A stretch of 64,000 nt of DNA from Flavobacteriaceae bacterium UBA3159. Its GTDB lineage: Bacteria; Bacteroidota; Bacteroidia; Flavobacteriales; Flavobacteriaceae. Shown piece after piece: positions 27,372 through 36,984 of the stretch. Made by a program: the position numbers and the translations under genes. The first letter of the stretch is position 1. Each line of letters opens with the position of its first letter. The stretch is from positions 24,879-88,878 of the forward strand of contig DEYL01000056.1 of NCBI GenBank assembly GCA_002364535.1, read 5' to 3'. Below the pieces are notes generated by a model, which saw only the letters and a program-made list of their open reading frames with translations, was not told the DNA's origin and ran no database searches.

Positions 27372-27794
27372 TTAAAAAAGAGTACAATCCAAACTGTATT
27401 TTCCTGGTCCCCTAAGCAGAATTACAAAACTCAAAATGAGAAAAAGAACGGGCAGTTCGCTGCCATCAACACCTGCCTCTGAGAGTTTTTTGGAGCTTGC
27501 CACCAACATAGTAATTCCTAATAAAAAGGCAGCCGGACGGGTCAACAGTCCAAAAGCAATCAAGAGTGCACCTATGGATTCTGAAAAAGCAGCCATAAAG
27601 CCCAAAGGAATTTTTAGCGCATCCAAACCAATCCATTGGGTCACGGCATTACCCAATCGTTCCCAACGTGATGTGTCGGAGAGTAGTTTTGACCAACCGT
27701 GGTAGTAGCACATTGTGATCCCGAAGGAAAAGCGGAGGATCAAATAGGACGTTTCGGGAAAGAGTAATTTTTTGTTTAAAAGTAGGTTTTTCAT
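27372..27794 (-). CDS. DoxX family membrane protein
   Basis: A 140 aa four-helix inner-membrane protein of the DoxX family. Family features are LRFSFGITMCYYHGWSKL near the start, the ALKIPLGFMAAFSESIGALLIAFGLLTRPAAF helices (residues about 58-95), and a C-terminal helix FLILSFVILLRGPGKYSLD. DoxX proteins are small quinone-linked or redox-associated membrane proteins with diverse, mostly undefined roles. The gene is single and divergent from the flavoprotein gene at 27902; the 107-base gap between them holds both promoters. Confidence 0.88.
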   Translation of the reverse strand: MKNLLLNKKLLFPETSYLILRFSFGITMCYYHGWSKLLSDTSRWERLGNAVTQWIGLDALKIPLGFMAAFSESIGALLIAFGLLTRPAAFLLGITMLVASSKKLSEAGVDGSELPVLFLILSFVILLRGPGKYSLDCTLF

Positions 27795-27901
27795 TTTTTA
27801 TACTTTTACGAGAGGATTATTGATAGTTTAATTATTAAGGTTGAAAATTGTACATTAAATTTACCATATTAAATTAAATTATCAGCAGTCCATCGGTCTA
27901 T

Positions 27902-28873
27902 ATGGGAAATAATATTCAAGACCTTATCATTATCGGAGCAGGGCCCATCGGATTGGCTTGCGGAATTGAGGCTCAAAAAAAGAATTTGGATCATCTGATC
28001 TTTGACAAAGGTTGCTTGGTCAACTCCCTCTATCAATATCCGATGAATATGACTTTTTTTTCAACTTCCGATAAGTTGGAAATAGGAGGGGTCCCCTTTA
28101 TTTCCCACAATCCAAAGCCAACAAGATCCGAAGCTTTGGAGTATTACCGCAGGGTGACTACTCACTGGAAATTACCATTGCGTTTATACGAGAAAATCAT
28201 ACAAGTCGGGCGAGAGGGAGATTTTTTTGATGTGATCACCGATAAGGGGAGCTACCGTTGTAAAAAAATCGTCATTGCGACAGGTTTCTATGATTTCCCT
28301 TATTTATTGAATGTTTCAGGTGAGCAGTTACCCAAGGTGCTGCATTACTACAAAGAAGCCCATCCCTTTTTTGGAATGAATGTGGTTGTTGTCGGAGCTG
28401 CAAATTCCGCTGTAGATGTAGCCTTGGAGCTCTATCGAAAGGGAACCAAAAGTGTGACCATGATCATAAGGGAGGAAGAAATTGGTCAAAACGTTAAGTA
28501 TTGGTCAAAACCTGACATTATAAATCGGATCAAGGAGGGCAGTATCGAAGCCTATTTCAATTCTCAGATCGAAGAAATTACAGAGGATCAAGTTCGGTTT
28601 AGAACTTCGGAGGGGATCAAGACCATTGAAAACGATTTTGTTTTGGCCATGACAGGCTATCAACCCAATTTTGAGTTATTGGAATCTTTGGGCGTAAAAT
28701 TTCACGACGATGAATACCGCACCCCTGTTTATGATTCCAATACGATGCTTTCCTCTGCTAAGGGTGTTTATTTGGCAGGTGTGGTGTGTGGAGGGCTTAA
28801 AACCAACAAATGGTTTATCGAAAACTCAAGAGATCACGCACCGTTGATTATTGAGGACATTGACCAGACTTGA
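27902..28873 (+). CDS. ypdA: YpdA family FAD-dependent (bacillithiol-type) disulfide reductase
   Basis: A 323 aa two-dinucleotide-binding flavoprotein. FAD motif GAGPIGLACGIEAQ lies at residues 12-25 and the NADPH motif VVVVGAANSAVDVALEL near 159-175; ALAMTGYQPNF and GVYLAGVVCGG close the FAD site. Members of the YpdA group are named for reduction of bacillithiol disulfide, and Bacteroidetes with bacillithiol carry them. No CxxC redox pair is seen, as expected for YpdA and unlike thioredoxin reductase. It is a stand-alone gene convergent with the propeller protein, 25 bases away. Confidence 0.87.
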   Translation: MGNNIQDLIIIGAGPIGLACGIEAQKKNLDHLIFDKGCLVNSLYQYPMNMTFFSTSDKLEIGGVPFISHNPKPTRSEALEYYRRVTTHWKLPLRLYEKIIQVGREGDFFDVITDKGSYRCKKIVIATGFYDFPYLLNVSGEQLPKVLHYYKEAHPFFGMNVVVVGAANSAVDVALELYRKGTKSVTMIIREEEIGQNVKYWSKPDIINRIKEGSIEAYFNSQIEEITEDQVRFRTSEGIKTIENDFVLAMTGYQPNFELLESLGVKFHDDEYRTPVYDSNTMLSSAKGVYLAGVVCGGLKTNKWFIENSRDHAPLIIEDIDQT

Positions 28874-28898
28874 TTGTTTTTGTTTTAACGATCCATTC

Positions 28899-31085
28899 CT
28901 ATTCCGTATTTGATGATGCCGGTTCAATGGCTTTGACATAACGTCCGGCCCAGTAGGGGAGCAAGTAGATGTAGGGGGAATACTCTCTGAACCCCCCACT
29001 GCCACCATCGTTCCTATAGGCACGATTATGAAGGTGGTGGGGTCTTTCGTCTCTTGGAAGTACTTCACTGTATTCTTGTTTTCTAAAATTAGAAGCAATT
29101 TTTTTAAGATCTTTTCGGTGTTTGTTTTCGATTTTCCAATCGATTAGATCGACGGGATACTCTTTTAACCACAAAATGGATTCCTTAAGGTCAAAATCTT
29201 TTCCCCCTGACATAGCGTACAAAAAATTCCACAATGGATTTTTTTCAGATCTTTCGATTTCCCAGTGGGAGGCAACAGTTTCCAGATGACGTTGTCTTGA
29301 ATCTTTATCAAAAGCGTATTTTACAAAAGCCGGAGCAGTAAGAAAATACATTTCATCATCGGAATGATTCCAACCATCGCTCAAAAATTCTCCCTCCACA
29401 TATCCAATCACACTAGCAGGGCGACAGGCATTTTCCTCATAACCGTATAAACGATTGAGGTTTAAGGCGTGATCTTTGTAGCGCTCTTCTTTGGTAAAAT
29501 GATAGGCCGTTTGTAAAAATGTAAGAATGAGAGTTGAATTCAGTCTTCTGTCCCCAACCTGAATAGGAAAGTTATTGATATAATCCGGATGCCAACGACC
29601 CCAGCGGGTGGGTTTTCCATCCCATGAAACCAAATACCAATCGTTTTCGATAATATGATCCATTTGTTTTTTGATCAGTTGAATGGCCCGATTTTTCCAT
29701 TGTTTGTCTTTGATGATCTCTGCAAATAAGGCATAAACAAAAAAATGCCCACAAGATTCATCGCTGCTAGTGGTGGTTTTCCAAACCCATCTTTGATCTT
29801 TGGCTTTTTTCCAAGTGCCATAGGAAGAATCTTTGTTCCAATTGCTTTTTTGGTAGCTATCTATTTCATATGTTCTGGCGGGAAACCCCTTTATTCTGGA
29901 AATGGTTGTGAGTCGTTCCATGGCTTCAAAAGCCTCCAAAGCATTTTGCTTGGCATCTTCTGATTGGGTTACCGCATAGCGAAACAACTCCGATGCCAAA
30001 TACATTGAAGTCCACAGTCCATCGTTATCGGTATCTATCAATTCTAAAGAGGATAAGTCTCCGGGAACCCTTAGTTTTACCGAAGATTCCAGACCATATC
30101 TGATGTGTCTTTTTCTTTGTATCTCCTGAAAATAGCTCGCTTTTTGTTCCAAGGTCATCGGTTCAAATACAATTTGACTGAGTCCTTTTTTGGTTAAAAT
30201 CAAAACACTTTGGTCGGGCCCTATTTCAACGGAAATGACTTCGTCATCCGTTAGCCATCTTTTCGAAGCGTAATAATTGTATTTGCCATCGGTTCTGAAT
30301 TTAAAAGCCCCACGCGTACTTCCTGCCCATAAGGCTCCACCGATGTTTTTTAGACTGGTTATTTCGACATGGGGAAGCTGTTCAATGATTTTTTCCAAGT
30401 CAAAACTGCGGGAATTGAGTCGGTGAATGCCCTTGTTTGATCCGATCCATATTTTTTCCATGAATTGTTCAAGGGACGAAAATCCCGATCCGTAGTATAC
30501 TTTTTTTAGTGATTGATCCAGGGGTCTGAATTCATAGAGATGTTTGGGGGTGAGAATAAGATAACGGTTAGCCTCATTATCGAACTGAACTGAAAGGGCT
30601 TTTTCGCTTAGATTCAGGGAAATGTCTAGCAGCCCCTCTTTATCGAAAAAGAACAAGCCTTTGTCGGTGAGGATCAAGAATGATTTGTTTTTTCCCATAC
30701 CCAACAAAATAGGATTTTCAAGTCCGTGTTCCAGATAAAACTTCCCGCCAAATGAATTACTCAAAACCGCTTTCTGGGTCAAATAATAAAACTGATTTTT
30801 ATGGGATTCAATTGCTATTACTTTTTGATTTTTGAGGGGTCTGTATTGGAAATTGGGTTTTAGTTTTTTTTCCCAAGGGGATAATAAGCCTTGGGATGAT
30901 AGTACATTTATATTTTTATTTTTGTCGGTTTTGACTCCCATCAGTATAATGTCGGTTTTTTGTTTTTCAAACTGTATTGATCGGTCTTGAAGAAAAAAGA
31001 CGTCTTTATAGGATTGTGGAAACAAACTGTTCCACAACAAAACGCTTAAGGCGAGTATTTTATAGCGAGATAACTGCATGGACAA
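28899..31085 (-). CDS. Exported beta-propeller plus alpha/alpha-toroid protein, function unknown
   Basis: A 728 aa protein with an N-terminal signal (hydrophobic residues 7-22). The first half (about 25-330) is built of short repeats such as EKIWIGSNKGIHRL and GALWAGSTRGAFKF, matching two-component-regulator-type propeller blades. The second half (about 350-710) is helical, with DNDGLWTSMYLASELF, TTSSDESCGHFFVYALF and GKPTRWGRWHPDYIN, which looks like an alpha/alpha-toroid of the sort used by many glycoside hydrolases and lyases. I know of no named function. Its start lies inside the 3' end of the sialidase-fold gene (26-base overlap), so they are co-expressed. Confidence 0.75.
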   Translation of the reverse strand: MSMQLSRYKILALSVLLWNSLFPQSYKDVFFLQDRSIQFEKQKTDIILMGVKTDKNKNINVLSSQGLLSPWEKKLKPNFQYRPLKNQKVIAIESHKNQFYYLTQKAVLSNSFGGKFYLEHGLENPILLGMGKNKSFLILTDKGLFFFDKEGLLDISLNLSEKALSVQFDNEANRYLILTPKHLYEFRPLDQSLKKVYYGSGFSSLEQFMEKIWIGSNKGIHRLNSRSFDLEKIIEQLPHVEITSLKNIGGALWAGSTRGAFKFRTDGKYNYYASKRWLTDDEVISVEIGPDQSVLILTKKGLSQIVFEPMTLEQKASYFQEIQRKRHIRYGLESSVKLRVPGDLSSLELIDTDNDGLWTSMYLASELFRYAVTQSEDAKQNALEAFEAMERLTTISRIKGFPARTYEIDSYQKSNWNKDSSYGTWKKAKDQRWVWKTTTSSDESCGHFFVYALFAEIIKDKQWKNRAIQLIKKQMDHIIENDWYLVSWDGKPTRWGRWHPDYINNFPIQVGDRRLNSTLILTFLQTAYHFTKEERYKDHALNLNRLYGYEENACRPASVIGYVEGEFLSDGWNHSDDEMYFLTAPAFVKYAFDKDSRQRHLETVASHWEIERSEKNPLWNFLYAMSGGKDFDLKESILWLKEYPVDLIDWKIENKHRKDLKKIASNFRKQEYSEVLPRDERPHHLHNRAYRNDGGSGGFREYSPYIYLLPYWAGRYVKAIEPASSNTE

Positions 31086-32259
31086 TGGTTTTTTGTTCTT
31101 TGGATCGTAGTGAGTAGCTCAGGTGAATTTGACCTTTTTTAGTGGAGATCAGCGTGGGATAGGAATAACTGTTTTTTGGATGTTCAGATTTTTCGATTTC
31201 TAAAATGGATTTCCAAGTTTTTCCTTCATCCTTCGAATGATTCAAATGTAAAGCATTTCTTCCCTTTTCCAGATTGTTGTTTACCATTAGCCAATCGCCA
31301 TTGGGAAGATTAAGTGTGTGCAAACTTGATCCCGGATTGTGGATGTCGGTATCTGATACAGCACTCCAGCTTTCTCCATTGTCGTGGGACACACTTTTGA
31401 TTATCCGCATGGGTTGATCTCCATTGTCACGCATATAGGCAACGAGATCCCCATTGTTTTTTTGTACCAAAGCAGGTTGAACATTTCCATAGCCTACTAT
31501 GGGTTCACTGCTTCTCCAGTTTTCCCCTTGATCGTCTGAAATAGCCATTAATGAGAAATTGAAACCATCAGAATACAAAGGCAATATAATTCTTCCGGAA
31601 TCCAATTGCAACGCCCGAGCTCGGGTCATCCAACCACTTTGTCTTTTGGTTTTATCACCCGCAGCCTCCACAATCATTTTTTCGTATTGTGGTGCATATT
31701 CGGCCCATCCCAAGCCCCTGTCGGGCAATTGTTCGAACTTCAATTGGGTGGATTTTTGAAACTTGTCCCCAGGCTTTAGCAGGAGGATGTCTTGCCAACT
31801 CCAGATTGGAGCTCCTTCTTTGTTATGTATTATACTTTTTTTATATTTCAGTAGGGATTCCTCCCATCGATTGCTTTTGATGACCAACCAAAACAAGAAT
31901 AATTCATTTTTTTGATTGAGAAATAATACAGGATTACAATCGGGAAAGCCTGGAGTGTCGGACATTATAAAAGGTTCTTCCCACTTTTTGGTTCCTTTTT
32001 TGAGCCGAGAACCCATTATTTTGACATCATCGGCTTTTCGTTCTCCTGTACCTTGAAACCAGCAACTCAACAGATCCCCATTGGACAATTCAACCATAGA
32101 GCTGCTATGTACATGCTGGGTTTGTAGTGGAAAAATATTTTGTTTGTGAATGATCTTTGCTTGCCCTTGAGCAAAAAACTGTCCCACCAACACACATAAA
32201 AGCAGGAGGTTTTTGTGGAGAAAAATTAGAATAATTTTGATGTTTAGTGGCTTATTCAT
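31060..32259 (-). CDS. Sialidase-fold (BNR repeat) exo-glycosidase candidate
   Basis: A 399 aa exported protein with a signal peptide ending near residue 32 (FFAQGQA). Three Asp-box motifs are visible: SDDQGENW, SHDNGESW and SKDEGKTW, which indicates a six-bladed sialidase propeller. HSSSMVELSNGDLLSCWFQG near residue 50 matches the sialidase-like family that also contains other exo-glycosidases. I cannot see the FRIP-type arginine motif of true sialidases, so sialic acid as substrate is uncertain. It leads a two-gene minus-strand operon with the propeller-toroid protein. Confidence 0.78.
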   Translation of the reverse strand: MNKPLNIKIILIFLHKNLLLLCVLVGQFFAQGQAKIIHKQNIFPLQTQHVHSSSMVELSNGDLLSCWFQGTGERKADDVKIMGSRLKKGTKKWEEPFIMSDTPGFPDCNPVLFLNQKNELFLFWLVIKSNRWEESLLKYKKSIIHNKEGAPIWSWQDILLLKPGDKFQKSTQLKFEQLPDRGLGWAEYAPQYEKMIVEAAGDKTKRQSGWMTRARALQLDSGRIILPLYSDGFNFSLMAISDDQGENWRSSEPIVGYGNVQPALVQKNNGDLVAYMRDNGDQPMRIIKSVSHDNGESWSAVSDTDIHNPGSSLHTLNLPNGDWLMVNNNLEKGRNALHLNHSKDEGKTWKSILEIEKSEHPKNSYSYPTLISTKKGQIHLSYSLRSKEQKTIVHAVISL

Positions 32260-32740
32260 AATTGTCAGAAATTAAGAATTTTTTATCAAAAACCTAAATT
32301 TGAATTTTAAAACTATGGTCTTCATGCTTAAGTGTTTTCAAAAAATCATGAAATGAGATCACAAAAGCAGTGACGGGCCTTTGTCCTAAATCAAAGGTTA
32401 TTTTCAGCTGCCTGAACTGAATTTATTTATGTATATCAAACTTATGGATGCGTTTTTACATGCTGGCATTTAATAAAATCATTTAATATCTGTTCATCAA
32501 GCGGTTTTAAAATCAGAATTGTTAACAACAAAACATTTTACCAAACTCACCCTTACTTTTTTAACAGCTGATGGCTAATGAGAATCTAAGCAAGTTTCGG
32601 ATGATAACTTTACTCTTGGACATAACTTAAGCTAATTCTTTAAAATCAAATAATTTTTATTGGGATTATTTTATTTTGAACATTTAATTATTAGATTTAA
32701 ATCTTCATCATGTTTAAAAAATAACTTACCCGTTAGCTAT
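32260..32740. other. 481-base divergent intergenic region
   Basis: AT-rich gap between the minus-strand sialidase-fold gene and the plus-strand serine hydrolase. It should hold both promoters, but I find no convincing TAnnTTTG box in the right place for either. No tRNA, repeat or open frame with coding character was seen. A TTG at 32660 in frame with the serine hydrolase is less likely to be its start than the ATG at 32741. Confidence 0.5.
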
Positions 32741-33889
32741 ATGTTAAAATTCCTTCTTACGCTTCTTCTTATTCTTGTCAGACCTTGCCAGACTCCTATT
32801 AATGTTAATATTTCAAAAGATGTTGAATCACGAATGCAAAAATTCATGGCCGACAAAAAGATTTCTGGAGCAGTAACTTTGGTTTATCATAAAGGGAATA
32901 TCATCCACCACCAGGCAACAGGGTTCGCCAATATATTTACTAAAGAGAAAATGACTACTGAAAGTCTTTTTCGAATAGCCTCTCTAACTAAAAACGTAAC
33001 CGCCATTTCAGTAATGATACTTCAGGATAGAGGAAAACTCAGTGTCAACGATAAAGTGTCCAAATACATTCCTGAATATGTCAATTTAAAAGTCAAAGAC
33101 TCGAACCAATTAGCCAACCTCAGAATTCGCCACCTTATGAGCCATACATCCGGTATAATTCTACCTAGAAATGACGACGGAAGTATGACCTTAAAACAAG
33201 TTGCTGTTGCAGGCGCATCCAAGCCACTTATCTTTACTCCTGGCTCCCAATGGAAATACAGTCGCGGACTAGATGTCTGTGCTTACATTGTTGAAAAAGT
33301 TTCAGGTTCTCCTTTTTCTGACTTCCTGATCAAAGAGATTTTCTTGCCACTCCAAATGAAAGATACTGGTTTCTACCTCAATGAAGAACAAGTCAAAAGA
33401 CTTGTTATTGCCTATCAACCTTCGAAAGATGGAAAGCATATTATTCCAAGTACTTTAGAAAGGCTGGTCAAGCCACCTGTAGGAAAGTTCACACCAGGGC
33501 CATCTGGTGGTTTAATCTCTTCTGCTCAAGATATGGGAAGGTTCTACCAAATGCTATTAAATGGTGGCGAGCTGGATGGAAAAAGAATAGTTTCAGAAAC
33601 CTCTGTTAAAAAAATCAGACAAAGCCAAACTGGAGATAACAAAGCCGGTTTTGTTCCTGGAAGTGCCTGGGGGTTGGGATTTGGACTGGTTCAACAACCT
33701 GAAGGTGTAAGTGCAATGTTAAATGAAGGATCTTTTGGACACGGAGGGGCTTTTGGAACACAAGGCTGGGTCGATCCAATTACTGAAATTGTATATGTTC
33801 TCATGATACAAAGAACAAAGTTCGGTAACAGTGATGCTTCAGATATTCGTCGAGGTTTTCAACAGGCTGTTGTTGACGGGATTAAGTAA
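32741..33889 (+). CDS. Serine hydrolase, class C beta-lactamase/penicillin-binding fold
   Basis: A 382 aa exported protein of the Beta-lactamase (PF00144) family. Signal residues 1-17 (FLLTLLLILVRPC) may form a lipoprotein anchor, though the lipobox is atypical. The nucleophile motif is SLTK (SxxK) in RIASLTKNVTAIS, the tyrosine motif is YSRG in QWKYSRGLD, and the third motif is probably HGGAFG near residue 338. Members include esterases, D-aminopeptidases and peptidoglycan hydrolases; beta-lactamase activity should not be assumed. Isolated gene flanked by long gaps. Confidence 0.88.
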   Translation: MLKFLLTLLLILVRPCQTPINVNISKDVESRMQKFMADKKISGAVTLVYHKGNIIHHQATGFANIFTKEKMTTESLFRIASLTKNVTAISVMILQDRGKLSVNDKVSKYIPEYVNLKVKDSNQLANLRIRHLMSHTSGIILPRNDDGSMTLKQVAVAGASKPLIFTPGSQWKYSRGLDVCAYIVEKVSGSPFSDFLIKEIFLPLQMKDTGFYLNEEQVKRLVIAYQPSKDGKHIIPSTLERLVKPPVGKFTPGPSGGLISSAQDMGRFYQMLLNGGELDGKRIVSETSVKKIRQSQTGDNKAGFVPGSAWGLGFGLVQQPEGVSAMLNEGSFGHGGAFGTQGWVDPITEIVYVLMIQRTKFGNSDASDIRRGFQQAVVDGIK

Positions 33890-34324
33890 AAATAAAAAGC
33901 GACGCTAGCTTCCAGTCTCCTGAGTTTGACCAAGAGCGAAAAGTTGTCAACTTAAAACCTTACATTTTCACAACTTACTCTTATCTCACTAAATATATCA
34001 ACATTCAATAAATATACTATTTAAGATAAATGTTGTCCGAATTAAGTATTTGCATTATATTTAAATAGTAGCCATTTTACCGTACAAATATTTTATGGCT
34101 TATGTTAACTATTTAAATCGATCCCATTCGTTTAAAATTTTTTTGGAATAAACTTAAAAATAAGTGAGTTTTGTGAAGGTTTAGTTGCAAAATAGTGATA
34201 AATAGGCATATAGACAAAACGTAAATTACTAATTATTAATGCTTAGTAACACTTAAAGTAACTTCTTTATTGGGAAATAAAAATAGATTTCAAAGCGTTT
34301 CATTTAACTTAATAACTCCTATTA
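33890..34324. other. 435-base intergenic region with no feature seen
   Basis: AT-rich gap between the convergent serine hydrolase and GH92 genes. I looked for hairpins with a U-run, direct repeats and coding frames on both strands and found nothing I can support. It is long for a convergent gap, which suggests lost gene material or recombination. Confidence 0.5.
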
Positions 34325-36607
34325 TTACCATTTGCCCGGTTTGGGTCCCATCTCAAATTCAAGTTTGCCACCTTTAACTATCTCTTCAAAAGAAATTACA
34401 GGCTTTTTCACTTTTTTCCCATTTAATTTGATGCCTTGAATATATAAATTCTCCTTACTGTTGTTTTTTGCTTCTATTACAAAGGTTTTTCCTGGATAAT
34501 AAGTATTATCCAAATGAATTGTTACCCTATCAAATAAGGGACTGGTTAAATCCACCATTGGTTTGGCTTCAACCCCTCCGGTCATCTCAAACAATCCCAT
34601 CGCACTAATAACGTACCAGCCACCCATTTGTCCTTCATCTTCGTCACCTTCCCACCCATGATAAGGTGTTGATCCATAGAAATTATCGAGAATTGCACGT
34701 GTATATTTCTGGGTTAAATGAGGTTTGCCTGAATAGTTAAACAGATATGCAGGTTGCATATTGGCTTCATTGCCATGATTTATATAGCATTCTATAGCTT
34801 TTTTGCGCGAACGGTCAAATGCGTGAGCTGCAAATTGTTTTTTATTTGATTTTAAAAATCCATTTTCCAAGCGTTTATTAAACACTTCCTCCCCGCCCAT
34901 TGCTTCTATTAAGCCTGTAACATTATGTGGAATATACCATGTGTATTGCCATGAATTACCCTCAGTAAATGAATAACCCGATAGCGGATCAAATTTATCG
35001 AGCCAATTTCCTGAAGTATCTTTGGGAACGATATATTTTATACTGGGATGAAAAATATTTCTCCAATACTCTGACTTTTTCATAAAATCATCGTAATCAT
35101 CAGATTTCCCAAGAGCCTTAGCCATCTGAGCTACACAATAAAAGTCAAAAGCATAATTGAGAGCACGGTCAGTTCTCGATTTTCTTCCCAGGTTGTATGG
35201 CACATATCCTTTTTCCACAAACACATTCAGGTAATCGTTTCCTGCCAGACCTGTTCCCGGTAAAATTTCACCCTGATTTGTTACAACATTTCTAACAGCT
35301 TTATATAGCTTTTTCTCATCCCCTTTCCAGATTCCTTTTTGCCAGGCTGAAATCATTAATACGACTTCATGTGTAACTTCCATAACTCCTGTGTGCTCCA
35401 GTCCGGTTGGGCCGTTGTTTGTCCAGCCCGTTTTATCGAAAAGTTCCAGCTGGGTATCCACCCAATTCTTCATAATTTCAGGCGATATGAATGACCACAA
35501 GGGATTTAGGTTCCAAAAGGTATTCCAAAAAGCATCTCCACCATACATTACCCCACCCTCTGGTAGTTGTTGTACTTGCTCAAAGGGATCAACATATTTT
35601 CCGTCCACATCACTCCAGGTTTGTTTCTGAGAATAGCACCGATACAGGTTAGTGTAAAACTTCACCTTATCCTCGTGTGTTCCACCTTCAACCTTAATTC
35701 TGCCAAGCAGTTCATTCCATTCATCTCGAGCATCATTTACTGCCCGGTTAAAATCCCAATCGTAGACTTCCAGTTCCTGTTCAAGATTTTTGCTTGCTCC
35801 CTCTGCACTAACCAGCGACAAACCCACTTTTGCCATTAAAGGTTCCTCTTTTTTAACATTAAAAGTGATATAGGAAGCCACATCCCCGTGTCCTTTAACT
35901 TTATGAACATCTTCCCTTTCTCCTTGTCTTTGAGTCCAACCATTCATGGAATTAAATGCTTTATTAAAACGAATCTCAAAATGGAGTGTCCATTCGTTGT
36001 AAGAACTTGTTAGTGTTGAATATCCGGTAATTGTTTGCCTATCCTTTATGGTTATTTCTCCGTCTGTTAATTTTGCACTGTACTCTGCGGGAAAAAGCAA
36101 ATCAATTAAAATCAGGGCATTCTCATAGTCATCATTAAAAGTATATTTATGAAATCCACAATGCGTGGTGGCGGTAAGTTCAGCCTTAGCATCACTGTCA
36201 TATAATTCAACGGCATAATATCCTGGAAAGGCTTTTTCTGACTCTTTTAAAATCCTGGAATGGTAGCTTGCTCCGGCTCCCCTGTAGGCGGCATCAATCG
36301 GGCGGTCTTTAAATGTAGGGTCCTGTACCTGGGGCATCATTATTAATCCGCACATTGTCCAGGCATGAATATGAGAGAATCCTGACACATTGCTTATTGA
36401 GTATTCATATCCCGCCATCCAGCCATCATTCTGGTTATCCGGTCCCAATTGCACCATTCCGAAAGGTCTTCCGGCATAAGGTCCCAACATCCACCTGGAG
36501 TTGGAGGTGCCTATAAAACAATCTACATAATCAATGGGTTCTTTATTGGTTTGGGAATAGCCCTGAATACTCAAAACTAATAGTAACAGAATGCTAATGG
36601 TCTTCAT
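34325..36607 (-). CDS. GH92 family alpha-mannosidase
   Basis: Calcium-dependent inverting exo-alpha-mannosidase, 760 aa, the usual GH92 length. Signal peptide residues 1-18 (LVLSIQGYSQ). N-terminal domain contains DCFIGTSNSRWM, PFGMVQLGPDNQ and SGFSHIHAWTM. The catalytic domain includes YGGDAFWNTFWNLNPLW, NHGNEANMQPAYLFNYSG and the calcium/acid segment GWEGDEDEGQMGGWYV near residues 645-660. GH92 enzymes trim alpha-1,2-, 1,3-, 1,4- or 1,6-mannosides; the linkage is not readable. It is a single gene without SusC/D partners; surrounding DNA is noticeably AT-rich. Confidence 0.95.
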   Translation of the reverse strand: MKTISILLLLVLSIQGYSQTNKEPIDYVDCFIGTSNSRWMLGPYAGRPFGMVQLGPDNQNDGWMAGYEYSISNVSGFSHIHAWTMCGLIMMPQVQDPTFKDRPIDAAYRGAGASYHSRILKESEKAFPGYYAVELYDSDAKAELTATTHCGFHKYTFNDDYENALILIDLLFPAEYSAKLTDGEITIKDRQTITGYSTLTSSYNEWTLHFEIRFNKAFNSMNGWTQRQGEREDVHKVKGHGDVASYITFNVKKEEPLMAKVGLSLVSAEGASKNLEQELEVYDWDFNRAVNDARDEWNELLGRIKVEGGTHEDKVKFYTNLYRCYSQKQTWSDVDGKYVDPFEQVQQLPEGGVMYGGDAFWNTFWNLNPLWSFISPEIMKNWVDTQLELFDKTGWTNNGPTGLEHTGVMEVTHEVVLMISAWQKGIWKGDEKKLYKAVRNVVTNQGEILPGTGLAGNDYLNVFVEKGYVPYNLGRKSRTDRALNYAFDFYCVAQMAKALGKSDDYDDFMKKSEYWRNIFHPSIKYIVPKDTSGNWLDKFDPLSGYSFTEGNSWQYTWYIPHNVTGLIEAMGGEEVFNKRLENGFLKSNKKQFAAHAFDRSRKKAIECYINHGNEANMQPAYLFNYSGKPHLTQKYTRAILDNFYGSTPYHGWEGDEDEGQMGGWYVISAMGLFEMTGGVEAKPMVDLTSPLFDRVTIHLDNTYYPGKTFVIEAKNNSKENLYIQGIKLNGKKVKKPVISFEEIVKGGKLEFEMGPKPGKW

Positions 36608-36810
36608 ACTTTTGTCTTTATTTCTCTTTATTCCTTACAAATAAAACAAGTTTATATAGCTATTCATAAAGAATTTTAATGTTTTTATGTGCTTTTGGGA
36701 AAAGGATAAATTACTGTATATTTCTTATTAATCATATAACTAATGATTAATACTCTTTTTTTGAAATCAAATCTGTATATTTTGAAAAATTAATTTCTTA
36801 AAATACATTT

Positions 36811-36984
36811 ATGATATTCAAAAAGTTTGACCATAAAATCTCAAGCATAATTTATGTTTTATCATTAACCTTTTTGCTACAATTTTATTCTTGTTCATCA
36901 AAAGTTGAGGAATCCGCCATTGATACCATTAGAGGTGACATAACCTTATTGGAAATTAAATTATCACTAACATGTTGCAATTGA
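36811..36984 (+). CDS. Short lipoprotein, probably 3'-truncated
   Basis: A 57 aa frame, ATG 36811 to TGA 36984, too short for a normal ORF list. Residues 1-26 form a textbook lipoprotein signal: basic KKFDHK, hydrophobic core, and QFYSC as lipobox. The mature part is only about 30 residues. Its 3' end runs into the opposite-strand InlB-repeat lipoprotein gene, overlapping it by 100 bases, which suggests that one or both genes lost their 3' ends in a rearrangement. Confidence 0.5.
   Translation: MIFKKFDHKISSIIYVLSLTFLLQFYSCSSKVEESAIDTIRGDITLLEIKLSLTCCN

Noticed and set aside
32741..33889. Reading the serine hydrolase as an antibiotic-resistance beta-lactamase
   Set aside because: Only the shared fold motifs are present; family PF00144 mostly contains esterases and peptidases, and no resistance context is seen.
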